From the NCBI GenBank assembly GCA_945788625.1, contig CALZMQ010000004.1, forward strand, positions 45,443 to 109,442: a stretch of DNA of 64,000 nt, given 5' to 3'. Source of the stretch: an uncultured Woeseiaceae bacterium. GTDB lineage: Bacteria; Pseudomonadota; Gammaproteobacteria; Steroidobacterales; Woeseiaceae. The notes under the pieces are model-generated. The model was not told where the DNA came from and searched no databases. It saw nothing but the letters and a program-made list of their open reading frames with translations. Below, piece by piece: positions 46,512 to 55,780 of the stretch (the first letter of the stretch is position 1; every line of letters begins with the position of its first letter). The position numbers were made by a program, and so were the translations under genes.

Positions 46512-46874
46512 CTAGCCCGCCGGATCGCCGCGTTCGATGACGACGCCGACATCGCGTGAGCCGCGAATCGCCCCCGGCTTGTTCACCCTGACCTTCACCC
46601 ACTGCACGTCGAATTCGTCGCGGATAATGGCAGCGATTCGCTCCGCCAGCGTTTCGACCAGCTGGAAGCTCGAATCGGCGACGAATTTCTGGATGCGCTT
46701 GGCAACGGACTTGTAATTGAGTGTGTCCTCGACGCTGTCCGTGGCAGCGGCCTTCGCGATATCCGCGCTCATTTCGAGATCGATAACCACGGTCTGGCGG
46801 ATCCTGCGCTCCCACTCCCAAATGCCGATGATCGTGTCGATCTTCAACTCGTTCAAAAATATCTTGTCCATCAT
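46512..46874 (-). CDS. folB: dihydroneopterin aldolase
   Basis: The 120-residue enzyme converts 7,8-dihydroneopterin to 6-hydroxymethyl-dihydropterin and glycolaldehyde. The start MDKIFLNELKIDTIIGIWEWERRIRQTV contains the conserved Gly-Ile-Trp-Glu-x-Glu segment. The catalytic lysine is in VKVNKPGAI-like VRVNKPGAIRGSRDVGV, and LVETLAERIA is also typical. It lies 14 bp downstream of tsaD and 21 bp upstream of folK. Family length is matched exactly. Confidence 0.94.
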   Translation of the reverse strand: MMDKIFLNELKIDTIIGIWEWERRIRQTVVIDLEMSADIAKAAATDSVEDTLNYKSVAKRIQKFVADSSFQLVETLAERIAAIIRDEFDVQWVKVRVNKPGAIRGSRDVGVVIERGDPAG

Positions 46875-46888
46875 ACGGTCGTAAATCC

Positions 46889-47905
46889 CTATTGCCGCGC
46901 TGGCGGCACGTCCAGTGTTTCCAGAGACCAGCGAGGTTGCGCCTTTATTTCATCGGCAATGGCCGCCTCGCCCAGGCGCAGCGCGCCGGCCACGGCGATC
47001 ATCGCACCGTTATCGGTGCAAAACTCCATGCGCGGATAGTACACGGCACCGTCGAAGCGTTCCGCAATGTCTTTGCGTAACAGCTTGTTGGCGCCGACGC
47101 CGCCGGCAACGACAATCCGGTCCAGCCCCTCAGCTTTTGCCGCTTTGAGTGCCCGCGCGATCAGTGTGTCCACCGCGGCACGCTGGAACGATGCGGCGAT
47201 GTCCGCCTTGCGGGTTTCCAGTACGCCCTCGGCCTGTGCTTTCCTGACCTCGAGCATTACCGCCGTTTTGAGGCCACTGAAGCTGAAGTCGAATCCGGGT
47301 TTGTGCAACATAGGCCGCGGGAATTCAATGGCGAGTTCATCGCCCTGTTCCGCCAGCGCCGCCAGTGCCGGTCCGCCGGGATAGCCGAGGCCGAGCAGTT
47401 TCGCCGTCTTGTCGAATGCTTCGCCGACAGCATCGTCGAGCGTGGTTCCGAGCAGGCGGTAGTCGCCCAGCGCGCGCACGGCAATCAGCATCGAATGGCC
47501 GCCCGAAACCAGCAGGGCCAGGAACGGGAAAGCGGGCGGCTCTGATTCGAGCATTGGCGCCAGCAGGTGTCCTTCCATGTGGTGCACGGCAATCACGGGA
47601 CAGCCCCAGGCAATCCCGAGCCCATTGGCCATCCCGCCGGCCACCATGAGCGCGCCCACCAACCCGGGCCCTGCCGTGTACGCGATGGCATCGGGTTTCT
47701 CGACTCCGGCCTCATCCATCACTTTGCGGATTAGTGGCAGCAGCATGCGAACATGGTCGCGGGACGCGATTTCCGGCACCACGCCGCCGTAGACCGCATG
47801 CAGGTCGACCTGGCTGTGCAGCGCGTCGGCGAGCAGCCCACGTTCGGTGCTGTACAGCGCCACGCCGGTCTCATCGCAGCTGGTTTCGAGTCCGAGAACG
47901 TTCAT
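46889..47905 (-). CDS. tsaD: tRNA N6-adenosine threonylcarbamoyltransferase
   Basis: The 338-residue enzyme transfers threonylcarbamoyl to A37 of ANN-decoding tRNAs, working with TsaB and TsaE. It begins [17 protein letters not shown]. It has the metal-binding [10 protein letters not shown] histidines, [15 protein letters not shown] and the C-terminal [13 protein letters not shown] block. It is divergent from the rpsU operon, the common gammaproteobacterial tsaD-rpsU arrangement. It heads a tsaD-folB-folK-S41 peptidase run with short gaps. Confidence 0.97.
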   Translation of the reverse strand: MNVLGLETSCDETGVALYSTERGLLADALHSQVDLHAVYGGVVPEIASRDHVRMLLPLIRKVMDEAGVEKPDAIAYTAGPGLVGALMVAGGMANGLGIAWGCPVIAVHHMEGHLLAPMLESEPPAFPFLALLVSGGHSMLIAVRALGDYRLLGTTLDDAVGEAFDKTAKLLGLGYPGGPALAALAEQGDELAIEFPRPMLHKPGFDFSFSGLKTAVMLEVRKAQAEGVLETRKADIAASFQRAAVDTLIARALKAAKAEGLDRIVVAGGVGANKLLRKDIAERFDGAVYYPRMEFCTDNGAMIAVAGALRLGEAAIADEIKAQPRWSLETLDVPPARQ

Positions 47906-47955
47906 AGGCGGCGGATGATACCGTGTAGGAGCGGCTTTTTGGGGCTCGAAACCCT

Positions 47956-47984
47956 TTGCAAAGGGCCAAATCCGGCGTTATTAT
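47956..47984 (+). promoter_or_regulatory. sigma-70 promoter of the rpsU-yqeY-dnaG-rpoD operon
   Basis: TTGCAA (47956-47961) and TATTAT (47979-47984) are separated by 17 bp and lie about 62 bp before the rpsU ATG in the tsaD-rpsU divergent region. Spacing and both hexamers are good matches to consensus. The adjacent GTAGGAGCGGC resembles short gammaproteobacterial intergenic repeats but was not assigned. Confidence 0.6.
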
Positions 47985-48045
47985 ACGCGGCTCAGTCCCG
48001 GCCCCAGCGCCGGGTTTATTTATGTCTGGACGGAATACCTGAACA

Positions 48046-48262
48046 ATGCCAAGTGTTCGCGTAAAAGAGAACGAGTATTTTGACGCTGCCCTGCGGCGCT
48101 TCAAGCGGTGCCTGTGAGAAGGCCGGAATCCTGACCGAGCTTCGCCGCCGTGAGTTCTACGAGAAGCCCACCCAGGAGCGCAAGCGCAAGAAAGCGGCCG
48201 CCGTCAAGCGCCACCTCAAGCGCATCTCTCGTGAAGAAGCCAAGCGCAAGCGTCTCTATTAA
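48046..48262 (+). pseudogene. rpsU: 30S ribosomal protein S21, disrupted by a single-base insertion
   Basis: The frame from ATG 48046 reads [21 protein letters not shown] and then Cys-Leu-stop at 48115. The next frame continues [21 protein letters not shown] and so on to RLY at 48262. Removing one G at 48107-48108 (AAGCGGTGCC to AAGCGTGCC) restores RFKRACEKAG and a 71-residue protein, the exact length of S21. S21 helps translation initiation in the 30S subunit. A true loss would be unusual in gammaproteobacteria, so sequencing or assembly error is the simplest explanation. It is the first gene of the macromolecular-synthesis operon. Confidence 0.88.
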
Positions 48263-48310
48263 TTCGAATTCACCGTCTGGATCTTTCCTTATCGATTCGG
48301 CGCTCACGCC

Positions 48311-48760
48311 ATGTCCCTGAAAGACCAAATAACAGAAGACATGAAGGCTGCCATGAAGGCCGGTGACAAAGACCGGCTGAAAGTGGTCAGGCTCATTCTT
48401 GCAGCAATCAAACAGGTTGAGGTCGACAAGCGTGTCGAACTCGACGATGCCGACGTGCTCGGCGTACTGACCAAGATGGTCAAGCAGCGGCGCGACTCCG
48501 TGGAACAATTCGAGAAGGGCAACCGCGAGGACCTTGCCCGGATCGAGCGCGATGAAATCGCCGTTCTGGACGATTACATGCCCGAGCAGCTTTCCGCAGA
48601 AGAACTCACGGCAATGGTCGACGACGTCATCCAGGCAACCGGTGCCGAGAGCATCCGTGACATGGGCAAAGTCATGGGCCAGATCAAGGCCAGGGCTTCC
48701 GGCCGTACCGACATGGGCGCGGTAAGCGCAACTGTCAAAGAACGCCTCGGCGCCCTTTGA
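48311..48760 (+). CDS. yqeY: GatB/YqeY domain protein
   Basis: The 149-residue protein is the stand-alone form of the tRNA-binding tail found on GatB. MSLKDQITEDMKAAMKAGDKDRL, VVRLILAAIKQVE, KMVKQRRDSVEQFEKGNREDLA and LDDYMPEQLS are family blocks. It is presumed to interact with tRNA or tRNA-modifying complexes, but its precise role is not established. It lies between rpsU and dnaG on the same strand, a position it commonly occupies in this operon. Confidence 0.92.
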   Translation: MSLKDQITEDMKAAMKAGDKDRLKVVRLILAAIKQVEVDKRVELDDADVLGVLTKMVKQRRDSVEQFEKGNREDLARIERDEIAVLDDYMPEQLSAEELTAMVDDVIQATGAESIRDMGKVMGQIKARASGRTDMGAVSATVKERLGAL

Positions 48761-48886
48761 CAGCAGGCGGGCCGGCATACGGCCCTCCATGTATTGAGCT
48801 ATGCTTGAAAAGTACCGGGCCGTAGAGTCCGGAGATGAACTCACGAGCCGAAGACCCGGTCTCGCCTGGTTGACGTTAATACTGCT

Positions 48887-50632
48887 ATGTCCGGACTGAT
48901 ACCTCAGGATTTTATTGACGATCTGATCGCAAGAGCCGATATCGTCGAGGTCGTAGGCCGCCGCGTGCAGCTCAAGAAAGCGGGCCGCGAGTTCAAAGCC
49001 TGCTGCCCGTTTCACGACGAAAAGACGCCATCGTTCACGGTCAGCCCCGGCAAGGGCTTCTACCATTGCTTCGGCTGCGGCGCTCACGGCACGGCCATCG
49101 GTTTCCTGATGGAATTCGACCACATGAGCTTCGTCGAGGCCATTGAAAGCCTGGCAAGCTCCATGGGTGTCGAAGTGCCGCGCACCGAGAGCGACAAACC
49201 GGCACGCCGCTACGACGAGCTGTTTTCCCTGATGGATACGGTAGCCCGGCACTTCCAGTCTTGCCTGAAGTCGTCACCAGCGGCTGTCGAATACGTGAAG
49301 AATCGCGGCATCGACGGCACGACGGCGAAACGGTTCGGCATCGGGTACGCGCCGGATGGCTGGAGCAACGTGCTCGACAAGTTCGGCAAGTCGACCGAGG
49401 CCACCGAAAGACTGCTCGCGACCGGCCTCATCATTCGCAAGGACAACGGCAAGCACTACGATCGCTTCCGCGATCGCATCATGTTTCCGATACGGGATGC
49501 GCGCGGACGGACCATCGGGTTTGGAGGCCGCACGCTCGGCGACGGCGAACCCAAGTACTTGAATTCGCCCGAAACCGTGCTGTTCCACAAAGGCCGCGAG
49601 TTATACGGCCTCTACGAGGCCCGCCAGGCGCTGCGTCACATCGAACAGCTGGTCGTCGTCGAAGGCTATATGGACGCGGTAGCGTTGGCGAGGCACGGCA
49701 TCGATTTCGCGGTCGCCACGCTCGGTACGGCAACGACCAGTGAACATCTGAACCGGCTGTTTCGCCTGACGGAAAACCTGTGTTTCTGCTTCGATGGCGA
49801 TCGTGCCGGCAAGGCCGCGGCATGGCGGGCGCTCGAGAACGCTTTGCCGCAAATCCGCGAGGGCCGCCAGATTCGATTCGTGTTCCTTCCTGAAGACCAG
49901 GACCCGGATTCCTACGTCAACGAGTTCGGCGCCGATGCGTTCGTGAAAGCGGTGGATGGCGGCGTGGCCCTGTCCGAATTCCTGATCAGGGAACTGGCGA
50001 GCCAGGTCGACATGGAGACGGTCGATGGCCGCGCGCGGCTGGCGGAGCTGGCGCGGCCACTCGTCAACAAGATTCCGGCGGGGGTGTACCGCGAACTCCT
50101 GATCGACAGCCTGGCCGGTGCGGTCGGGCTAACGGCGCCGAAACTCGAGAAAATGATCGCCGGCGGCAAGACGCCTGCGGCAGGCAACGCGGCACAGGCA
50201 TCGTCGCCGGGAACACGACGGCGCGCGCCCTCCGCCACGGGCAGGCCGTCGGTGGTCAGGCACGCGATAACCGTCGTCCTGAATCACCCCGAGGCCGGCA
50301 GGAACCTCGACGTCGAAAAACTGGCCGGCGTAAGCCGCCCGGGCACCGATTTGTTGCAGGCACTTATTGAAACCGTGCACGCGGAACCCAATATAACGAC
50401 GGCCGGGTTGTTGGAACGCTGGCGGCATGACGAACAGGGCCGCCACCTGGGCAAATTGGCGGCTGCCGGGATGCCGCTCGACGACGATTTCGACCCAGCG
50501 GCGGAGCTGGCCGAATGCCTGGAGCAGCTGGCACTGGCGGGTCGTCGGGAGAGAGTCGATTTTTTGATTCAAAAACAAAGAGTTGACGGTCTCGACGAGC
50601 AGGAAAAAGCGGAGTTGCGACAACTGAACTGA
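48887..50632 (+). CDS. dnaG: DNA primase
   Basis: The 581-residue primase synthesises RNA primers at replication forks. The N-terminal zinc-binding domain has CCPFHDEKTPSFTVS and HCFGCGAHG (ligands Cys, His, Cys, Cys). The TOPRIM catalytic core has VVVEGYMDAVAL and FDGDRAGKAAAWRAL. The C-terminal ~150 residues form the DnaB-helicase interaction domain, with a variable proline/serine/alanine-rich linker before it. It lies 127 bp after yqeY and 114 bp before the rpoD start, in the standard operon order. Confidence 0.96.
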   Translation: MSGLIPQDFIDDLIARADIVEVVGRRVQLKKAGREFKACCPFHDEKTPSFTVSPGKGFYHCFGCGAHGTAIGFLMEFDHMSFVEAIESLASSMGVEVPRTESDKPARRYDELFSLMDTVARHFQSCLKSSPAAVEYVKNRGIDGTTAKRFGIGYAPDGWSNVLDKFGKSTEATERLLATGLIIRKDNGKHYDRFRDRIMFPIRDARGRTIGFGGRTLGDGEPKYLNSPETVLFHKGRELYGLYEARQALRHIEQLVVVEGYMDAVALARHGIDFAVATLGTATTSEHLNRLFRLTENLCFCFDGDRAGKAAAWRALENALPQIREGRQIRFVFLPEDQDPDSYVNEFGADAFVKAVDGGVALSEFLIRELASQVDMETVDGRARLAELARPLVNKIPAGVYRELLIDSLAGAVGLTAPKLEKMIAGGKTPAAGNAAQASSPGTRRRAPSATGRPSVVRHAITVVLNHPEAGRNLDVEKLAGVSRPGTDLLQALIETVHAEPNITTAGLLERWRHDEQGRHLGKLAAAGMPLDDDFDPAAELAECLEQLALAGRRERVDFLIQKQRVDGLDEQEKAELRQLN

Positions 50633-50703
50633 ACGACGGGGAGCCCGTCAAAAAAGGGTGCGAAAAGGCTTTGCTTAGTCTGGATCGGGCCTGATCGTTT
50701 TAG

Positions 50704-50709
50704 TATAAT
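50704..50709 (+). promoter_or_regulatory. perfect -10 hexamer upstream of rpoD
   Basis: TATAAT at 50704-50709 lies 38 bp before the rpoD TTG. No convincing -35 hexamer is found 16-18 bp upstream. It may be a secondary promoter giving rpoD expression independent of the operon promoter, as occurs in other bacteria with an internal heat-shock or vegetative promoter in dnaG-rpoD. Confidence 0.35.
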
Positions 50710-50746
50710 TAATCGTTTGTATCTTTTACCCGTAGGGGTTTGTGTC

Positions 50747-52476
<1,730 letters not shown>

Positions 52477-52520
52477 TTTCGCCAGCGATACGAATTTCGC
52501 CAGCGGCTTCGGCCGCCACG

Positions 52521-52549
52521 AAAAGCCGGGCAATGCCCGGCTTTTTTTT
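52521..52549 (+). terminator. intrinsic terminator after rpoD
   Basis: AAAAGCCGGGC (52521-52531), loop AAT and GCCCGGC (52535-52541) followed by eight Ts form a Rho-independent terminator 44 bp after the rpoD stop. It closes the macromolecular-synthesis operon. Confidence 0.92.
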
Positions 52550-52671
52550 GCTAGAATGCCGCTCCTTATGTGGGCCCGTAGCGGGGTCGCGCAGCGACAA
52601 AATTAGAGCAGTGCGGACCAACGGTCCGCGTTCGAACTTCCCTGGCACTTCGAGAAGTCACGCACACAAGA

Positions 52672-52748
<77 letters not shown>

Positions 52749-52822
52749 CTACCCTGCAGCGTGTTCGTTGGACACGGTATGTCACTGCCTCCGTACGCGC
52801 GAGTCTTGTTCGGCAAGGTTGT

Positions 52823-52849
52823 GGTTCGAGTCCTGGCGGGCCCACCACT
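52823..52849 (+). repeat. 27-bp tRNA 3'-end repeat, downstream copy
   Basis: It is identical over 27 bp to the 3' end of tRNA-Ile2 and lies 99 bp downstream. The sequence before it does not fold as a tRNA, so it is a 3'-end duplication rather than a second gene. It may be a scar of an excised or decayed integrated element. Confidence 0.8.
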
Positions 52850-53149
52850 TCTTCCCCAATCGTTCAGTCACTGGTTTCGATTCCTTGTCTTATCGGGTTG
52901 CCACGATTGGTAACGGCAAAGTAGACCAGACCGTATCATCTAACTTGCTGTTTTTAATGATGTAATTATCTCCGGTTCCTTCTGCGAACCAGGCGCTCGG
53001 GATTACGTATCGGATCGCCCGCAGAGCGACTGTTACCGCGCGCGAGGGTCACGACGACAGACCCGTCCAAAAGCAACGAACTCAATTAAGAAATCAACGA
53101 CTTCGCCGATAACGTCACAGTACCCATGTGACTGCAGGACCCGTACGCC

Positions 53150-55213
53150 ATGAGAAACACGAAAATTCAGCAATTTGATAGTCTGTCGACCGGGCTGCTA
53201 TCAGCAATATTGCTTTTCTGGATGTCACCATCGTCGGCGTCTTCGGCGAATGATCTGTTCGATCTCAGTATCGAGGAGCTAGTAAATCTCCAGGTGACAA
53301 CCGTATCCCGCAAGGCAGAGCGGCTTTCGGACACGACGTCCGCCGTCTTCGTGATCACGCAGGACGATATTCAGCGCCACGGAGTCCGCAGCATCCCCGA
53401 CGCGCTGCGGCTCGCGCCGGGACTGAGCGTGTTGCAGATTGATGCGAACAAATGGGCGGTGGGCAGCCGCGGCATATCCGGACGCTTTGCCAACAAGCTG
53501 CTGGTATTGATGGACGGTCGCCTGCTGTACACACCGTCGTTTTCCGGTGTGTTCTGGGACGTACAACAGACGCTGATTGAAGAAGTCGATCGCATCGAGA
53601 TCATTCGCGGGCCCGGCGCCGTTGTGTGGGGCACGAACGCGGTGAACGGGGTCATCAATATCATTACAAAACCGTCGGCATCGGCTCCGGGAGGATCCGT
53701 GGTCGGCGGCCTCGACCCCGAGGGCGCCGAATTCCTCGCCGTTCGCCAGGCGGGACACCTGGGCGATGCGTCGACGTACCGTGCGTTCCTGAAGTACCAA
53801 TCCGCTGATGGCAACCAGCTTGTCGGCGGTGGCGACGGTGCTGACGGCTGGGACCTGCTGCGTGGCAGTTTCCGGGCGGACAAGGCAAGCGACCATTCCG
53901 AAATGACGTTGTCTGTCGAAGCGTACACCGGCTCGATGGGGCAGACAGTCATAGGATTCGATCCGTTGCCTCCATTTTTCGATGTGTTCCCGAACGACGC
54001 GGACGTTGGCGGCGCATTTGCGGCAGCAAACATGTCGGTAACTCATCACAACAACTCGAAGACGACCGGCCAGTTCTATGTCGACTACACGACTCGCGAT
54101 TCCGCGCTTTTCAGCGAAGACCGCACGACCTTCAGCTTCGATCTCCAGCATCAGCGTAGTTTCGGGCGTCATGATGTGGTCGCCGGTGGCTGGCTGAGAT
54201 TCAATCGTTACGATATCGGTGGCTCCAACCGGCTCGATCTGCTTGCCGAAGTCGACGGCGACAGGGTAATTAGCGCATTCGTGCAGGACGAAATCTCTAT
54301 CGTGGACGACGCTCTAAGTGTCGAGCTTGGCTTGAAAATCGAGAACAACGAGCTTTCGCCGGACGATATCGAAGTAATGCCGACGGCCCGACTCCTGTGG
54401 AAGCCGGTAGAGAAGCACTCGGTCTGGGCAGCGGTAACTCGTGCCGTTCGCACACCTTCGATAGCGGACCTGACGGCAGCCGTATCTGACATTGGGATCG
54501 TGATTCCTCCCGGAGACCCGTTCAACCCGTTCCCGGTACCAATGCGTCAGGGCACCGTCGGCAACCCGGCCTTCGAGTCAGAAACGAACCTGTCTGTCGA
54601 ACTCGGCATTCGCGGCCAGCTCAATGAAACCCTCAGCTACGATCTCGCGCTTTTCGACATGTCCTACGATGGTATTCGATCCTTCGTTCCGGCCGACGTG
54701 AACTGCAGTCCCTCTGGCATATCGATCGCGGTCGATCCGACATGCCTGTTTACCTCGGACAGCGTGATTGCGCGGGCCGTCTTCACCAACGACAACGACA
54801 GCACCATCCGTGGCGGTGAATTGTCGCTGGACTGGATGCCCGTCAAACAGTGGCGAGTCCGCAGCACAGTTTCCTACGCGCGAGAGCGACTGGAACCTGC
54901 ACCCTCAACCTTTGATGCGGGCAGCACCTACCCGGAGTGGCAATTCAGCCTGCGTTCGGAATGGTCGCCAACCGACAGCATCGGCGTCGCTGCATTCGTT
55001 CGATATGTTGATGAAATCGAGTTTCCCGCAATTGATGAATACTGGCAGGCCAACGTAAACCTGCGGTGGTCGATCAGGGACCACTGGGTCGTTTCCATGG
55101 GTGTTCGCAACCTGCTCGACGACGCGACCGAGGAGTATCGTTCGGAGCTTGGCGACGTATTTCCAACCGAGATCGAGCGTTCGGCATTCCTCAATCTGCG
55201 CTTTTCCTACTAG
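53150..55213 (+). CDS. TonB-dependent outer-membrane receptor
   Basis: The 687-residue protein has a signal peptide and then DLSIEELVNLQVTTVSRKAERLSDTTSAVFVITQDDI, the plug start of receptors often linked to YfiR genes. The plug domain (about 60-165) has GVRSIPDALRLAPGLSV, LVLMDGRLLYTPSFSGVFWDV and IEIIRGPGAVVWGTNAVNGVINIITK. A 22-strand barrel follows and ends with FLNLRFSY, an aromatic C-terminus. The substrate is unknown. It is followed after 21 bp by a YfiR-like gene and a hybrid kinase on the same strand, suggesting signal sensing rather than only uptake. Confidence 0.9.
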   Translation: MRNTKIQQFDSLSTGLLSAILLFWMSPSSASSANDLFDLSIEELVNLQVTTVSRKAERLSDTTSAVFVITQDDIQRHGVRSIPDALRLAPGLSVLQIDANKWAVGSRGISGRFANKLLVLMDGRLLYTPSFSGVFWDVQQTLIEEVDRIEIIRGPGAVVWGTNAVNGVINIITKPSASAPGGSVVGGLDPEGAEFLAVRQAGHLGDASTYRAFLKYQSADGNQLVGGGDGADGWDLLRGSFRADKASDHSEMTLSVEAYTGSMGQTVIGFDPLPPFFDVFPNDADVGGAFAAANMSVTHHNNSKTTGQFYVDYTTRDSALFSEDRTTFSFDLQHQRSFGRHDVVAGGWLRFNRYDIGGSNRLDLLAEVDGDRVISAFVQDEISIVDDALSVELGLKIENNELSPDDIEVMPTARLLWKPVEKHSVWAAVTRAVRTPSIADLTAAVSDIGIVIPPGDPFNPFPVPMRQGTVGNPAFESETNLSVELGIRGQLNETLSYDLALFDMSYDGIRSFVPADVNCSPSGISIAVDPTCLFTSDSVIARAVFTNDNDSTIRGGELSLDWMPVKQWRVRSTVSYARERLEPAPSTFDAGSTYPEWQFSLRSEWSPTDSIGVAAFVRYVDEIEFPAIDEYWQANVNLRWSIRDHWVVSMGVRNLLDDATEEYRSELGDVFPTEIERSAFLNLRFSY

Positions 55214-55234
55214 GCTAGCGAGCGCTGCCACCTA

Positions 55235-55780
55235 ATGGTTTTTCGATATCAACTCGGCATTGCGCTCTTGTTGCTTGGCGGTGTCCAACTCGCTGCCGCT
55301 GACACGGTGACAGAGGATGACGTCAAGCTCGCGTTGATCTACAAGATAACTCGCTTCGTCAGCTGGCCAGGTGCGAGCAGCCGCAGCCATTTCGACTTGT
55401 GCCTTGCCGGCGAAAGAACCTACGGTGTAGCGACGGAGCGTCTCAGGGGTCGCAAGATTCGCGACCGCGATATCCGAGTGACTCTCCTTGCGCGTCAGGC
55501 CGTCGATAGTCAAACGCACTGTGACCTTGTCTACGTCACTCAAGACGAGGCTGATCGTACTCACATACTTATGGAGAGCTTTGCAGGATACCCGGTCCTT
55601 ATGGTCAGCGATGTCCCCGGCTTTGCTGAAGACGGTGGCATGGTTGGTTTGTCGTTTGTCGACGGCCGTGTCGGAATGACAATTAATGTTGCTGCATATG
55701 AGCGCGCGGGGCTGACAATCGGTTCGCAACTACTCGAGCTTGCGCACGTGATAGAGGTCGAGCAAAGGGCAGGTCGGTGA
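55235..55780 (+). CDS. YfiR/DUF4154 family periplasmic protein
   Basis: The 181-residue protein has a signal peptide (ending QLAAA). It has the DUF4154 pattern [60 protein letters not shown] and [29 protein letters not shown]. In Pseudomonas YfiR sits in the periplasm and represses the cyclase YfiN. Here the downstream partner is a hybrid kinase instead. Two cysteines may form a disulphide as in YfiR. The stop overlaps the kinase start by one base (TGATG), implying coupled translation. Confidence 0.85.
   Translation: MVFRYQLGIALLLLGGVQLAAADTVTEDDVKLALIYKITRFVSWPGASSRSHFDLCLAGERTYGVATERLRGRKIRDRDIRVTLLARQAVDSQTHCDLVYVTQDEADRTHILMESFAGYPVLMVSDVPGFAEDGGMVGLSFVDGRVGMTINVAAYERAGLTIGSQLLELAHVIEVEQRAGR

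Noticed and set aside
47921..47945. GTAGGAGCGGC as a REP element
   Set aside because: Only short isolated matches occur here and at about 31215-31245, with no hairpin pair or repeat cluster.
50630..50662. GACGGG-GAG-CCCGTC hairpin after dnaG as a terminator
   Set aside because: It is followed by an A-run on the plus strand and has its T-run on the wrong side on the minus strand. Transcription is expected to continue into rpoD.
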